Shown: positions 8,581 through 19,043, counted from the first letter of the stretch. The stretch: DNA of 64,000 bases from Polynucleobacter sp. Adler-ghost (GCF_018688495.1 NZ_CP061320.1:2018586-2082585), one strand, 5' to 3'. Numbers and translations: made by a program. The notes: a model not told the origin generated them from the letters alone.

Positions 8581-9483
8581 TTGAGCACGAATGTAAATAA
8601 GTCCGCGCGCACATTACGCTTCACCAAAATGCATGGTGCTGGCAATGATTTCATTGTGCTCAATGGGATTGATCAAGACCTTGGCAATATCACGCGCGAG
8701 CAATGGCAAAAATTAGCTCATCGTCAGCTTGGCATTGGTGCTGATCAAATATTGCTCGTTGAAAAAGCCACGCGCCCTGATGCTGACTTTCGTTATCGCA
8801 TTTTTAATTCTGATGGTGGTGAAGTTGAGCAATGCGGTAATGGCTCACGTTGCTTTGTACGCTTTGTGCTCGACCAAGGCCTATCCACGAAGAATCCCTT
8901 ACGCGTTGAAGTAGCACATACCGTACTAACACTTCAATCTCATGAGGATGGTCAGGTGGAAGTGGATATGGGTGCGCCAATTTTTGAACATAGCAAGATT
9001 CCATTCGATGCGGGTGTCTTAGCCAGCAAACAAGAGTTTCATGAAATACTCTACGCGCTACCTATTAAAACCCCTGCCGCACACGACAGTTGGATCGGCG
9101 TCGTGTCGATGGGCAATCCTCACGCAGTTCAAGTAGTGGGCGATGTCGATAGCGCACCCGTACTCGAAGAGGGTCCATCAATTGAGAAGGATGCTGCATT
9201 TCCCAAACGAGTGAATGCAGGTTATATGCAAATTCTCAATCGCAATCAAATCAAATTGCGCGTCTATGAACGTGGTGCTGGTGAGACCCTCTCTTGTGGC
9301 ACAGGTGCCTGCGCGGCAGTGGTCTCAGGCATTCGTCGTGGCTTGTTAGACTCCCCGGTCAAGGTGCACACCCGTGGTGGCGACTTACAAATTGCTTGGA
9401 GTGGTGTCATCAATGAAGTGGTCCAACCCGTCATCATGACAGGACCAGCAATCACTGTGTTCGAAGGCGGAGTAAAAATCTAA
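8581..9483 (+). CDS. dapF: diaminopimelate epimerase
   Basis: Interconverts LL- and meso-diaminopimelate for lysine and peptidoglycan. [14 protein letters not shown] at the N terminus, catalytic cysteine pair in EQCGNGSRC (about residue 80) and [10 protein letters not shown] (about residue 239). 300 aa with a slightly extended N terminus. The start is TTG 8581, preceded by GGA eight bases upstream. There is no ATG between the preceding stop and the conserved KMHGAG, so a non-ATG start is required. Confidence 0.95.
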   Translation: MSTNVNKSARTLRFTKMHGAGNDFIVLNGIDQDLGNITREQWQKLAHRQLGIGADQILLVEKATRPDADFRYRIFNSDGGEVEQCGNGSRCFVRFVLDQGLSTKNPLRVEVAHTVLTLQSHEDGQVEVDMGAPIFEHSKIPFDAGVLASKQEFHEILYALPIKTPAAHDSWIGVVSMGNPHAVQVVGDVDSAPVLEEGPSIEKDAAFPKRVNAGYMQILNRNQIKLRVYERGAGETLSCGTGACAAVVSGIRRGLLDSPVKVHTRGGDLQIAWSGVINEVVQPVIMTGPAITVFEGGVKI

Positions 9484-9487
9484 GAAC

Positions 9488-9503
9488 GGAGCTATGTAGC
9501 TCC
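9488..9503. terminator. short palindrome between convergent dapF and pyrE
   Basis: GGAGCTATGTAGCTCC forms a short perfect stem four bases after the dapF stop. No T-tract follows on either strand, so termination is doubtful. It is the only structure in the 36-bp gap. Confidence 0.3.
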
Positions 9504-9519
9504 AGCAACTACTAATGAA

Positions 9520-10188
9520 TTAAATACCGTATTTTTCGCGGTAGGCTTTTACTGCTGGCAGATAACTAGTGAGCTCCGCGTTGCTTGAGACGGTTAAGAA
9601 GGCCATCAAGTCTCTTAAGTTCGCGATTGCCACCACTGGCAAGCCAAATTCTTGCTCCACTGCTTGGACTGCTGACTTATCACCAATTTCAGTAGCAGTA
9701 CCCGACTTTTCCATGCGGTCCAAGGCAATTAATACTGCTGCTGGCTCTGCGCCCGCATCACGGATGAGTTTCACAGACTCTCGAACAGACGTACCAGCAG
9801 AAATCACATCATCAATAATTACTACCTTACCTTTTACGGGAGCGCCTACCAATGAACCGCCCTCGCCATGATCTTTCGCTTCTTTGCGATTGTAGGCATA
9901 AGGTACATTGCGACCCATATCAGCTAAAGCGATCGCAGTAGCTGCGGCCAACGTAATTCCTTTATAGGCAGGTCCATAGAGCATATCGAACTGGATACTA
10001 GACGCTTGCAAGGCTTTGGCGTAATAGCGGCCTAGTGCACTTAAGCGGGCACCATCGTTGAACCCACCGGCATTAAAGAAATAAGGTGAAAGGCGTCCAG
10101 CTTTAGTTTTAAACTCCCCAAACGACAAAACATTTGCCTCAAGGGCAAATTGAATAAAGTTATCTTGATTAGAATTTTTTGAGCTCAT
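9520..10188 (-). CDS. pyrE: orotate phosphoribosyltransferase
   Basis: Transfers ribose phosphate from PRPP to orotate in pyrimidine synthesis. 222 aa. FKTKAGRLSPYFFNAGGF near the N terminus binds orotate. VVIIDDVISAGTSVRES (about residues 125-141) is the PRPP-binding motif. AYNRKEAKDHGEGG is the flexible catalytic loop. The start is divergent from xthA with only eight bases between the two ATGs, so its promoter must lie inside xthA. Confidence 0.96.
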   Translation of the reverse strand: MSSKNSNQDNFIQFALEANVLSFGEFKTKAGRLSPYFFNAGGFNDGARLSALGRYYAKALQASSIQFDMLYGPAYKGITLAAATAIALADMGRNVPYAYNRKEAKDHGEGGSLVGAPVKGKVVIIDDVISAGTSVRESVKLIRDAGAEPAAVLIALDRMEKSGTATEIGDKSAVQAVEQEFGLPVVAIANLRDLMAFLTVSSNAELTSYLPAVKAYREKYGI

Positions 10189-10196
10189 AGGCCTAT

Positions 10197-10979
10197 ATGT
10201 TACGCATCATTTCTGCCAACCTCAACGGTATCCGCTCAGCGGTCAAAAAAGGCTTCCTGCCTTGGGTTGTAAAGCAAAAGGCGGACTTTGTCTGCATGCA
10301 GGAGCTCAAGGCTCAGCAGGATGATCTGGAAGATGCCATCCTTAATCCAGATGGCCTGCACGGCTTTTTTCATCATGCTGAGAAAAAGGGCTATAGCGGT
10401 TGTGGCATCTACACCCCACATAAGCCAGATGAGGTGCTCTATGGCTATGGCAATGCGGAGTTTGATGCGGAAGGTCGCTATGTCGAAGCTCGATTCAAAA
10501 AGCTTTCAGTCATTTCCGTATACATGCCATCAGGCTCAAGCTCACCAGAGAGGCAGGAAGCTAAGTATCGCTATCTCGATTCTTTCTTACCGCACCTAGT
10601 AGAACTCAAGAAATCAGGGCGTGAGATTGTGCTGTGCGGCGACGTCAATATTGCCCACAACGAGATTGACCTCAAGAACTGGAAAGGCAATCTAAAGAAT
10701 TCGGGCTTTTTACCGGAAGAGCGTGCTTGGTTAACAAACCTCTTTAGCAAAGTTGGCTACGTGGATGTCTACCGAAAGCTAGAGCCTGAAGCGACTAATG
10801 CCTGCTATACCTGGTGGAGCAACCGCGGTCAAGCGTATGCAAAGAACGTAGGCTGGCGCATCGACTATCACCTCACAACCCCGGGTATTGCAGCTAGCGC
10901 TAAACGTACGGCTATCTATAAAGATGAGCGCTTCTCAGATCATGCGCCACTCACAGTAGATTATGACTGGTTTATTTAG
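10197..10979 (+). CDS. xthA: exodeoxyribonuclease III
   Basis: AP endonuclease / 3'-5' exonuclease of base-excision repair. 260 aa. The catalytic residues fall in the usual order: ISANLNGIRSA (Asn), CMQELKAQ (metal-binding Glu), VYMPSGSSSP, LCGDVNIAHNEID (Asp/Asn), RIDYHL, and FSDHAPLTVDY (catalytic Asp-His near the C terminus). No convincing ribosome site precedes the ATG. The 3' end overlaps the convergent ampG-like gene by 8 bp. Confidence 0.95.
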   Translation: MLRIISANLNGIRSAVKKGFLPWVVKQKADFVCMQELKAQQDDLEDAILNPDGLHGFFHHAEKKGYSGCGIYTPHKPDEVLYGYGNAEFDAEGRYVEARFKKLSVISVYMPSGSSSPERQEAKYRYLDSFLPHLVELKKSGREIVLCGDVNIAHNEIDLKNWKGNLKNSGFLPEERAWLTNLFSKVGYVDVYRKLEPEATNACYTWWSNRGQAYAKNVGWRIDYHLTTPGIAASAKRTAIYKDERFSDHAPLTVDYDWFI

Positions 10980-12306
10980 CGATCTGTGAATCGTGCTTTT
11001 TAAACTCGACTACTTTGAAGTGAATGGCGAGCCAAATCAGAATTAAAACTGGCGCACCAATAATCGCAGTACTTATAAAAAAGCTTGCGTAGCCAAAGTG
11101 ATTTACAAAGACGCCCGAAAAACCAGCAAGCCACTTTGGCAATAAGAGCATCATCGAACTAAACAATGCGTACTGCGTTGCAGAATACTGAATATTCGTC
11201 AAAGCTGATAAGAACGCAATAAATGCTGCCGTTGCAATTCCGGAACTCAGATTATCGGCAGAGATGACCCAGATCAATCCATGCAAGTCATGGCCTTGAG
11301 TGGCAAGCCAAGCAAATAACAAATTGCTGACGGCCGATAAAATCGCGCCCAGAAATAAAATACGCATCACGCCAAAACGCAAGGTCAGAACTCCACCAAC
11401 AAAGGCACCGACCAAGGTCATCACTACACCAAAGACCTTGCTAACTGCCGCAACTTCATCTTTGGTGTAGCCCATATCAACATAGAACGGGTTTGCCATA
11501 ATCCCCATCACCACATCACTAATACGATAGATGGCAATTAATGACAAAATCAAAATCGCGTGCCACCCATAGCGCCGAATAAAATCTGCAAATGGCTCAA
11601 TCAAAGTTTGATGTAGCCATGCCTTTGCATTACGGGCTTTGGCAAGCTCAATACGAATAGGCTCCTTGCTAAACAAGGTAGTGATCACCCCCACACCAAT
11701 CGAGAGTGCCATACAAAGATAGGCAAATTGCCAGGCAGTTGGATCATAGCCAGTAGCGCCTGACTCAGCGCGAGCAGCCAACCAAAGAACGCCAGCCCCA
11801 GCCCAAATTAAAGCGAGTCGATAGCCTGTTTGATACGTAGCGGCTAATGCTGCTTGATGATCGCTATCGGCAGACTCAATCCGAAAAGCATCTAAAGCAA
11901 TATCTTGCGTGGCAGAGCCAAAGGCAACCAAGAGTGCGCACCACACAATCGGCGTAAGTTGAACCTTAGGGTCAATGCTGGCCATACCAACTAAGCCAAG
12001 AACAATTAGCAACTGCGCAAAAAGTAGCCAGCTACGCCTTCTACCAAAAAATGTAGATAGCAAAGGAATGGATAGCCGGTCCACTAAAGGAGCCCACATC
12101 CACTTAAACACGTAGATCAAACCAACCCAAGTGAGGTAACCAATCGTACTGCGATCTATGCCAGCCTCTCTAAGCCAGAAACTCAGCGTTCCTAAAATCA
12201 GTAGCAGCGGTAAGCCTGCAGAAAAGCCCAAGAAGAGCATTCGGAGACAAGGCCATTCGAGATAAACCCGAAAATCTTTCAGCCAGGACTCAATCGTACT
12301 AAGCAC
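10972..12306 (-). CDS. ampG: AmpG-type muropeptide permease (MFS)
   Basis: Inner-membrane importer of GlcNAc-anhydroMurNAc peptides released by lytic transglycosylases. 444 aa with about 12 hydrophobic segments. The AmpG N-terminal signature is present: FSAGLPLLLILGTLSFWLR, then GYLTWVGLIYVFKWMWAPLVDR. It overlaps metW by 8 bp on the same strand and is likely expressed with metX-metW. The coupling of cell-wall recycling to methionine genes looks positional only. Confidence 0.88.
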   Translation of the reverse strand: MLSTIESWLKDFRVYLEWPCLRMLFLGFSAGLPLLLILGTLSFWLREAGIDRSTIGYLTWVGLIYVFKWMWAPLVDRLSIPLLSTFFGRRRSWLLFAQLLIVLGLVGMASIDPKVQLTPIVWCALLVAFGSATQDIALDAFRIESADSDHQAALAATYQTGYRLALIWAGAGVLWLAARAESGATGYDPTAWQFAYLCMALSIGVGVITTLFSKEPIRIELAKARNAKAWLHQTLIEPFADFIRRYGWHAILILSLIAIYRISDVVMGIMANPFYVDMGYTKDEVAAVSKVFGVVMTLVGAFVGGVLTLRFGVMRILFLGAILSAVSNLLFAWLATQGHDLHGLIWVISADNLSSGIATAAFIAFLSALTNIQYSATQYALFSSMMLLLPKWLAGFSGVFVNHFGYASFFISTAIIGAPVLILIWLAIHFKVVEFKKHDSQIAK

Positions 12307-12880
12307 GTCGAACGCGGAACAGCGCTAGGCTTCCAAAAAGATTAGGCATCAAAGTAACTTGTCGCCCTTCATGCAAGATGCATTGATCCAAAATCTGCAA
12401 GCCCAAGCTCGAGGCCAGCTTTTCAAAATCAGCCACTGTGAGAACGCGCACGTTAGGCGTGTTGTACCACTGGTATGGCAAGCTCTTAGAAACGGGCATA
12501 CGGCCAAAGCCAACCGCTAGGCGATGTGACCAATGGCCAAAATTCGGGAAAGAAACAATTGATTCCTTACCAACCCTGACCACTTCACGCAAAATCTTTT
12601 CAGTTTCATGAATCGTTTGCAAGGTCTGTGAGAGCACAACTGTGTCAAAGCTATTGTTCTCAAACAAGGCTAGGCCACCCTCTAAGTTTTGCTGAATCAC
12701 ATTCAAACTTTTTTGTATGCAAGAAAGTACGCGCGCATCATCAATCTCAACCCCATAGGCATGAACTGGTTTTTGCTTTTGCAAATACTCTAAGAAACTG
12801 CCGTCACCACAACCGAGATCAAGCACTTCACTATTGGGCTCAATCCAGTTCGCTATTGCAGCAAAGTCAGCGCGCTTCAT
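12299..12880 (-). CDS. metW: MetW methyltransferase-like protein
   Basis: 193 aa, SAM-dependent methyltransferase fold with motif [16 protein letters not shown] (residues 20-34) and a C-terminal block around [20 protein letters not shown]. MetW pairs with MetX in many proteobacteria and is needed for homoserine acylation there. The 4-bp ATGA overlap with metX fits translational coupling. No own promoter is visible. Confidence 0.93.
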   Translation of the reverse strand: MKRADFAAIANWIEPNSEVLDLGCGDGSFLEYLQKQKPVHAYGVEIDDARVLSCIQKSLNVIQQNLEGGLALFENNSFDTVVLSQTLQTIHETEKILREVVRVGKESIVSFPNFGHWSHRLAVGFGRMPVSKSLPYQWYNTPNVRVLTVADFEKLASSLGLQILDQCILHEGRQVTLMPNLFGSLALFRVRRA

Positions 12881-14016
12881 GATTTTGCCTCTAGCATTTG
12901 TTCGAAATAAGCACGAATTAGATTGTGATAACGAGGATCATCTAACAAGAAAGCATCGTGCCCATGCGGGGCATCAATTTCTACATAACTAACTTCACTC
13001 TTATTGCTAAGTAAAGACTCCACAATCTCACGACTGCGATTAGGTGGGAAACGCCAATCTGTAGAGAAGCTCACTACCAAGAATCTAGCCTGGACTTCAG
13101 CTAGGGCGCGATTTAAGCTACCCTCATAACGACGAGCCGGATCAAAATAATCTAGCGCTCTCGTAATCAGCAAATAAGTGTTGGCATCAAAGTAAGTGGA
13201 AAACTTATCGCCTTGATGGCGTAAATAACTTTCAACCTCAAACTCAACATCAAAACTAAAACGATAGTCCTGGGATTCGCCATGGGGTCTTTGCAGCTCG
13301 CGCCCAAACTTTTCTGCCATGTCATCGTCAGATAAATAGGTAATATGGCCTACCATGCGAGCGAGTTTTAGGCCGCGCTTTGGCACTACGCCATGCTCGT
13401 AGTAATTACCACCATGAAAGTCGGGATCTGACAAAATCGCATTGCGTGCTACTTCATTAAATGCAATGTTCTGTGCGCTCAGTTTTGGCGTCGAGGCGAT
13501 TACCAAGCAATGAGCAAGGCGTTTTGGGAATTGAATAGACCAGGCTAATGCCTGCATTCCGCCTAAGCTTCCACCCATTACTGCGGCAAAACGGCGAATG
13601 CCTAACTTATCGGCTAAGCGCGCCTGGGTGTTTACCCAATCTTCCACCGTAATCACTGGGAAGTCTGCGCCATACGGCTTGCTAGTGGCAGGATTGATGC
13701 TCATGGGACCAGTAGATCCAAAGCAAGAACCTAGATTATTAACGCCAATCACAAAGAAGCGATTGGTGTCTACCGGCTTGCCTGGCCCAATCATGTTATC
13801 CCACCAGCCGATATCTTTTGCATCATCTGGATTAGGACCAGCTACATGGTGTGATGCATTGAGCGCATGACAAACTAGAACAGCATTACTTTTATCGGCA
13901 TTGAGCTTGCCGTAAGTTTCAATAACTAAATCGTAGCTCGATAAAATGGCGCCACTTTGCAAAGGCAAGGGCTCGGCAAAATGGATAGTATTTCTAGAGA
14001 GGTTTAGCTCGCTCAT
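12877..14016 (-). CDS. metX: homoserine O-acyltransferase MetX
   Basis: Acylates homoserine (acetyl or succinyl donor) at the start of methionine synthesis. 379 aa, alpha/beta-hydrolase fold: oxyanion region [14 protein letters not shown], nucleophile serine in [12 protein letters not shown] (about residue 148), and the C-terminal Asp/His in [13 protein letters not shown]. Overlaps the slmA stop by 4 bp upstream and the metW start downstream. In proteobacteria with a metX-metW pair the acyl donor is often succinyl-CoA; the sequence alone does not settle this. Confidence 0.95.
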   Translation of the reverse strand: MSELNLSRNTIHFAEPLPLQSGAILSSYDLVIETYGKLNADKSNAVLVCHALNASHHVAGPNPDDAKDIGWWDNMIGPGKPVDTNRFFVIGVNNLGSCFGSTGPMSINPATSKPYGADFPVITVEDWVNTQARLADKLGIRRFAAVMGGSLGGMQALAWSIQFPKRLAHCLVIASTPKLSAQNIAFNEVARNAILSDPDFHGGNYYEHGVVPKRGLKLARMVGHITYLSDDDMAEKFGRELQRPHGESQDYRFSFDVEFEVESYLRHQGDKFSTYFDANTYLLITRALDYFDPARRYEGSLNRALAEVQARFLVVSFSTDWRFPPNRSREIVESLLSNKSEVSYVEIDAPHGHDAFLLDDPRYHNLIRAYFEQMLEAKS

Positions 14017-14669
14017 TCGGATAGAAGAATGCGAAGACTGATGTCAGACGCTTCAGTTGGAAGCTTTTTAAAGCCGCTACGAGCAAAGCGATGCCAACGG
14101 CCCAAAACATAACTCATCAACATCGCCGCACGAATGCTGACTTCATCTTGAGATACATTTGCCCACGAACCACCTTGAGTTTGAGCGATACGCAGTGCCT
14201 GCTTTAAAGATGCCTCAACACGATCAAGTACTTGTGTAATACGCTCTTGCAAGCGATCGTCTTCTTGCAATAGAGCGTCACCCAAAAGCACGCGCGTCAT
14301 ACCAGGATTCTTTTCTGCAAAGAATAAAAGCATCTGCAAAATGCCACGCGCTTGCGCAAGCCCAGACTCTTCTTTTTGGTTAATCTGATTAATCAGACCA
14401 AAAACCGTTTGCTCAATAAATGCAATTAGGCCCTCAAACATCTGCGCCTTACTGGCGAAATGTCGATAGAGCGCCGCTTCTGAGACTTGAATTTTTGCAG
14501 CTAATGCCGCAGTCGTTACACGCTCACCTTTGGGGTTTTGCAACATCTCTGCCAACACTTGCAAAATCTGTAGGCGGCGCTCCCCCGGACGTGGGCGCTT
14601 GCGTGTCTTGCCCTCTTCGGCAGTTGTCGTCTCAATCTCTGAGGCGCTAGGGTCAAAAGAATCACGCAT
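14013..14669 (-). CDS. slmA: nucleoid occlusion factor SlmA (TetR family)
   Basis: DNA-binding inhibitor of FtsZ assembly over the nucleoid. 218 aa. After a charged 30-residue extension comes the TetR-type helix-turn-helix: [31 protein letters not shown]. The all-helical SlmA core contains [28 protein letters not shown], and [16 protein letters not shown] lies near the end. Followed directly by metX with overlapping stop/start; argB lies 22 bp upstream. Confidence 0.9.
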   Translation of the reverse strand: MRDSFDPSASEIETTTAEEGKTRKRPRPGERRLQILQVLAEMLQNPKGERVTTAALAAKIQVSEAALYRHFASKAQMFEGLIAFIEQTVFGLINQINQKEESGLAQARGILQMLLFFAEKNPGMTRVLLGDALLQEDDRLQERITQVLDRVEASLKQALRIAQTQGGSWANVSQDEVSIRAAMLMSYVLGRWHRFARSGFKKLPTEASDISLRILLSE

Positions 14670-14691
14670 ATTTATATCTCTTGTTCAACTC

Positions 14692-15594
14692 TTAACGGGA
14701 ACGGATCATTGTTCCAAATGCTTGCTCTGTCAGAATCTCCAACAATAGGGAGTGCTCAATTCGTCCATCAATGATATGTACTGAATTGACGCCGCTCTTT
14801 GCGGCATCTAATGCAGAAGAAATCTTTGGCAACATACCGCCAGAAATAGTACCGTCAGCAAATAGACCATCAATTTCACGTGCAGTCAGGTCCGTTAAAA
14901 GCTTACCGCTTTTATCCATCACTCCAGGAATATTCGTCATCATGACTAATTTCTCTGCATGCAAAATTTCTGCCATCTTACCAGCCACTAAGTCGGCATT
15001 AATGTTGTAGGCCTGACCCTCTTCGCTAAATCCAATCGGAGAGATCACGGGAATAAAGGCGTCGTCCTGTAATGCTTTTACAACTGCAGGGTTAATCGCC
15101 TCAATCTCGCCAACAAAACCTAAATCAATAGTTCCACCAGCCTTTTTTTCATCGGCAACCAGCATCTTCTTTGCACGAATCAAGCCGCCGTCTTTGCCAG
15201 TCAAACCGACTGCCTGACCACCAAAGTGATTAATCAACATCACAATATCTTGCTGTACTTCGCCACCGAGAACCCACTCCACCACTTCCATAGTCTCTTC
15301 ATCGGTGACGCGCATACCTTGAATAAAGGTACCAGTCTTACCAATCTTCTTGAGGGCTTCATCAATTTGCGGGCCGCCGCCATGCACTACTACGGGGTTC
15401 ATACCAACCAGCTTAAGCAAAATGACATCGCGCGCAAAACTTTCTTTGAGGCGCTCTTCGACCATCGCGTTTCCGCCGTACTTAATCACAATCGTTTTAC
15501 CGTGATAAGCACGAATGTAAGGCAGGGCCTCGGCCAAAATCTCTGCCTTTAATAAAGGAGGGATTTCGCTAATGGATGGGGATTGCTTAGTCAT
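14692..15594 (-). CDS. argB: acetylglutamate kinase
   Basis: Phosphorylates N-acetylglutamate in arginine synthesis. 300 aa, amino-acid kinase fold. Motifs seen: [10 protein letters not shown] at residues 31-40, [13 protein letters not shown] (phosphate loop), [24 protein letters not shown] and [14 protein letters not shown]. Read leftwards with slmA just downstream. A 22-bp gap suggests cotranscription. Confidence 0.96.
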   Translation of the reverse strand: MTKQSPSISEIPPLLKAEILAEALPYIRAYHGKTIVIKYGGNAMVEERLKESFARDVILLKLVGMNPVVVHGGGPQIDEALKKIGKTGTFIQGMRVTDEETMEVVEWVLGGEVQQDIVMLINHFGGQAVGLTGKDGGLIRAKKMLVADEKKAGGTIDLGFVGEIEAINPAVVKALQDDAFIPVISPIGFSEEGQAYNINADLVAGKMAEILHAEKLVMMTNIPGVMDKSGKLLTDLTAREIDGLFADGTISGGMLPKISSALDAAKSGVNSVHIIDGRIEHSLLLEILTEQAFGTMIRSR

Positions 15595-15620
15595 TGCTAC
15601 TTTTATATTCGGTGTAGTAA

Positions 15621-16109
15621 TTAATCGCCAAACAACTTTTGACGTAGTTCACGGCGCTCTTGCGCCTCTAGAGATAGGTTGGCCGTTGGTCGTGCAATGA
15701 GGCGGTTCAAGCCAATTGGCTCACCAGTCTCTTCACACCAACCGTAATCACCCGATTCAATGCGGGCTAAAGCCTGCTCTACTTTTTTCAATAGCTTACG
15801 CTCACGATCACGTGTGCGTAGCTCAAGAGCATGCTCTTCTTCAATCGTTGCACGGTCCGCAGGATCGGGAACCAAAATGTTTTCGCGTAAATGCTCTGTC
15901 GTTTCTGAAGCATTCTTCAGAATGTCAGACTTTAAGGTCAATAACTTCTGACGGAAAAAATCTAACTGGCCTGCATTCATATAGTCCTTTTCGGACATCT
16001 TGAGTAATTCAGCTTCTGTTAAAGGGGCACCTTTGGCAACTTTTGCGCTTGCCGCTTTACTAGGGGCTTTTGCTGCAGCCGTAGATTTCGTTGGTGTTTT
16101 TACCGTCAT
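15621..16109 (-). CDS. dksA: RNA polymerase-binding DksA, cysteine-poor type
   Basis: Secondary-channel binder of RNA polymerase that works with ppGpp. 162 aa. An Ala/Lys-rich N-terminal tail is followed by the coiled-coil hairpin (about residues 45-120; the [20 protein letters not shown] tip carries the acidic residues) and the C-terminal globular part [20 protein letters not shown]. Only one of the four zinc-ligand cysteines of E. coli DksA remains, so the fold should not need zinc. GGAAAGAA precedes the ATG. A His-rich COG0523 GTPase lies immediately downstream. Confidence 0.93.
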   Translation of the reverse strand: MTVKTPTKSTAAAKAPSKAASAKVAKGAPLTEAELLKMSEKDYMNAGQLDFFRQKLLTLKSDILKNASETTEHLRENILVPDPADRATIEEEHALELRTRDRERKLLKKVEQALARIESGDYGWCEETGEPIGLNRLIARPTANLSLEAQERRELRQKLFGD

Positions 16110-16223
16110 TTCATTCTTTCCATGGATCTAAATCATTATTGCTTCATTCTGCCAAAGTTTTACTACCCTTTTAGCCAATATTTATTAATCTTGGCCGTGG
16201 CGCGGGATTGTACTTTAAATTTC

Positions 16224-17285
16224 CTAGGCCAAACAGCCTTCAAGCCCAGCCAGCAGGGTGTCCTTGGGCAAATCTATCCCGATAAAGACCATGCGGGTTT
16301 GCTTGGGTTCTGCACCCCATAAACCAGCCATATCACTGCCCATCATCTGATGGACGCCCTGGAACACGACTTTTCGGTTGCTACCCTTCACATAGAGGAC
16401 GCCTTTGTAGCGCAACATCTTCTCCCCGAAGACCTCCAAAATTCCGCCCAGGAAGTCCTCTAATTTTTTATGGTCAAAGGGTTTATCACTACGAAAAACG
16501 AAGGATTGGATGCGGTCTGTATGCCCCGCATGACCATGATGATCGTGGCTATGGTCATGGCCACAGCTACTGTGATCGTGGTGGTCATGACTGTGATCAT
16601 GACCACAAGTAGCATGGTCATGATCATCTTGCTCCAAGAAGTGAGGATCAATATCGAGCTTCGCGTTTAAATTAAAGCCCTTAAGATCCAAAACGGCATC
16701 TAATGGAACAACTCCTTTAGAGATCCCCTGAATCGGTGCGCGCGGGTTCATATGCATTAGGCGATTACGTAAGGCGTCCACTTCGGCGGGCGTCACCAAA
16801 TCCGTCTTGGTAATGAAAATTTGATCTGCAAAGCCTACTTGGCGTTGCGCCTCCTCATGCTCAGTCAGTTGCTGCGGGCCATGCTTGGCATCCACCAAAG
16901 TGACTATGGCATCCAGAACATAGTGGTCCGCTACGTCATCGTCCATAAAGAAGGTTTGAGCGACTGGGCCTGGATTAGCCACTCCAGTGGTTTCAATAAC
17001 CACGCGCTCAAAACTAATTTTTTTGTCCCTACGTTGCTCCCAAAGCTCATTCAGGGCTTCAACCAGATCCCCACGGATGGTGCAGCAAATGCAGCCATTG
17101 CTCATTTGCACAATATTCTCTTGATTGTCTTGAACCAAGATGTCGTTATCGATATTTTCTTCGCCGAACTCGTTCTCAATCACAGCAATTTTTTTGCCAT
17201 GCTCTGCAGTCAGGATATGTTTGAGCAAAGTGGTTTTGCCGCTCCCCAAAAAGCCTGTGAGAATTGTTACCGGAATTAACGCCAT
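16224..17285 (-). CDS. COG0523 (CobW/YjiA) GTPase, putative metal chaperone
   Basis: 353-aa P-loop GTPase. It has Walker A in TGFLGSGKTTLLKHIL (residues 8-23), the metal-binding CICC motif near residue 70, and Walker B/switch ETTGVANPGP. A His/Asp-rich loop with two CGHDHSHDHH repeats (about residues 218-245) lies before the C-terminal CobW domain. The frame opens at TTG 17300, but ATG 17285 has an AGGA site six bases upstream and starts the family N terminus (MALIPVTILTGF). It follows cysteine-poor dksA. That neighbourhood suggests zinc homeostasis, which is inference. Confidence 0.9.
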   Translation of the reverse strand: MALIPVTILTGFLGSGKTTLLKHILTAEHGKKIAVIENEFGEENIDNDILVQDNQENIVQMSNGCICCTIRGDLVEALNELWEQRRDKKISFERVVIETTGVANPGPVAQTFFMDDDVADHYVLDAIVTLVDAKHGPQQLTEHEEAQRQVGFADQIFITKTDLVTPAEVDALRNRLMHMNPRAPIQGISKGVVPLDAVLDLKGFNLNAKLDIDPHFLEQDDHDHATCGHDHSHDHHDHSSCGHDHSHDHHGHAGHTDRIQSFVFRSDKPFDHKKLEDFLGGILEVFGEKMLRYKGVLYVKGSNRKVVFQGVHQMMGSDMAGLWGAEPKQTRMVFIGIDLPKDTLLAGLEGCLA

Positions 17286-17351
17286 TTTTGATCCTATCAA
17301 AAGCTATAAATACATTCCCCAAACGGGAAACCTTCTATCTTACCGAGTTCC

Positions 17352-18353
17352 TCAAGCTTTGCCGGCTTTTGCACGAGGATGAGCCTTATCGTATGCCTGC
17401 GCTAAGTGCTGGAAATCTAAGGAGGTGTAAATTTGGGTGCTGGCAATGCTGGCATGCCCTAGCATCTCCTGCACCGCCCTCAAATCCTGAGAGGACTGCA
17501 ATACATGGCTAGCGAAGCTATGACGCATCATATGTGGATGAACATGGGTTGGTAGGCCCGCCCTCATCGCCAAAGTCCGTAAACGCGCCTGAACCGTCCG
17601 GGGAGATAAGCGAGCGCCTGTTGCAGAAATAAATAAAGCCATTGATACATCTGCCTGCGCAAGCAGGTCTCGAGCTGCACGCCAGACTTTGAGAGATTGC
17701 ATTGCTGGCCCACCTATGGGAACTGAGCGACGTTTGCCGCCTTTACCCAAAACCGTGACCTCTGCAGCATCCCAATCCAACCACCCGGCAGACTCCTGTT
17801 GGCGATCTTTGCTTTGCATTACATCAATCCCAAGAAGTTCTGATAAACGTAGGCCCGAGGAATAGAGCAAATCAATGATCGCTGCGTCACGCACAGTCTC
17901 TAGATCTTTTTTTTCTTCAGCCTCTTTTACGGCTTGATTTACTAAAGAGAGTGCCTGCTCAACTGAAAGTGCTTTAGGTAAAGACTTTAAACGTTTGGGT
18001 GCCTTTACATCATCAACAGGATTAGCCACTAGATTTGCAGTCAACCTTCCCGCCTGCGTATCTCGACGCGCATCTTTCTCGGTCAACCAGTCATACCAGC
18101 CACGCCAAGCAGAAAGCGCTCTTGCAATCGTGCGAGATGATTTTCCCTTTGAATGTAAGCGACCTGCCCAGCGACGTACATGAGCATTGCTTACCTTTAA
18201 TAAGTCAATAGCATCATCTGCTGCCAGCGCCTGCAACTCACTGAGATCCATACGGTAGGCTTTAAGCGTATGCGGTGAGAGCTGTCTCAATACATGCAGC
18301 TCATGCAAATATTCCAGCACCAGGGGATGCAGATCAGCTGGCGCTTGGCTCAT
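17352..18353 (-). CDS. xerC: tyrosine recombinase XerC
   Basis: Resolves chromosome dimers at dif with XerD. 333 aa from ATG 18353. The N-terminal SAM-like core-binding domain (LVLEYLHELHVLRQLSPHTLKAY) is followed by the catalytic domain: Arg in SSGLRLSELLG, the HxxRH motif in HPHMMRHSFASHV, and His plus Tyr nucleophile in LGHASIASTQIYTSL. The frame extends to 18395, but the extra residues do not match the family. The gene overlaps the DUF484 stop by 20 bp, the usual DUF484-xerC pair. Chromosomal type, not part of the mobile region. Confidence 0.93.
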   Translation of the reverse strand: MSQAPADLHPLVLEYLHELHVLRQLSPHTLKAYRMDLSELQALAADDAIDLLKVSNAHVRRWAGRLHSKGKSSRTIARALSAWRGWYDWLTEKDARRDTQAGRLTANLVANPVDDVKAPKRLKSLPKALSVEQALSLVNQAVKEAEEKKDLETVRDAAIIDLLYSSGLRLSELLGIDVMQSKDRQQESAGWLDWDAAEVTVLGKGGKRRSVPIGGPAMQSLKVWRAARDLLAQADVSMALFISATGARLSPRTVQARLRTLAMRAGLPTHVHPHMMRHSFASHVLQSSQDLRAVQEMLGHASIASTQIYTSLDFQHLAQAYDKAHPRAKAGKA

Positions 18354-19008
18354 AAGCCTGGGTACGATCCAAAGCTGCAGCGGTGAGTTCAGCAATCTGA
18401 CGCAAATAGAACGCGCCCATATCGGCAGTAAAACGGGACTCGTCTTTGCTTGCCAACAAAAGTACTGCTGGCGATTGCGCTACGCCAATACTTTTACCTA
18501 GCGGTAGACCAATAGCCACCATACTTTGCCACTCAGGATCGATAGTCACTTGGGTTGCCAGCAAATCCACACTCGCTGCAGCCAGCTCTTTGGCTGAGCC
18601 ACATAATGGCGTATCAATCCATGGGCCAAATGCAGTATTGGGTGACAAGAGTTTTGCTGACTCGACTTCAAACACTTCGGCCAAACCTGCAGTCACTGCA
18701 GATTCCACATCCGCCTTGGTGTTGGCCCGCATTAAACGTAATAACCAAGCCACTAAGCTTTGCTGGGTTTTGTCATTACGACTTCCAAAATGCAGCATCT
18801 CACTCAAGCGACGATTGAGCTCTTGATTCTGTGTGCGCAACAAAGTCATCTGGCGTTCTTGCAAAGAGATTGCACGATCCTCGTGAGGATGTTTTAAACG
18901 AATCTCATTCAAGAGATTGGCATAACGCTCAAAAAAACCTGGGGTAGCTCGCAACCACTCTGCTACCAATTCTTCTTGCTCGGCTTGCTTAGGATCGATT
19001 GCGCTCAT
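18334..19008 (-). CDS. DUF484 family protein
   Basis: 224 aa with the DUF484 layout. The N-terminal helix EELVAEWLRATPGFFERYANLLNEI is followed by a coiled segment (ISLQERQMTLLRTQNQELNRRL) and a GAF-like C-terminal domain. Commonly found directly upstream of xerC, as here. Biochemical role unknown. Confidence 0.88.
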   Translation of the reverse strand: MSAIDPKQAEQEELVAEWLRATPGFFERYANLLNEIRLKHPHEDRAISLQERQMTLLRTQNQELNRRLSEMLHFGSRNDKTQQSLVAWLLRLMRANTKADVESAVTAGLAEVFEVESAKLLSPNTAFGPWIDTPLCGSAKELAAASVDLLATQVTIDPEWQSMVAIGLPLGKSIGVAQSPAVLLLASKDESRFTADMGAFYLRQIAELTAAALDRTQAYEPSAS

Positions 19009-19043
19009 CTGTGTTTTTCTCGCTTATTTTCTAATTTAATTTT

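Noticed and set aside
17352..18353. Fourth mobile-element integrase
   Set aside because: Partner DUF484, length and motifs identify chromosomal XerC.
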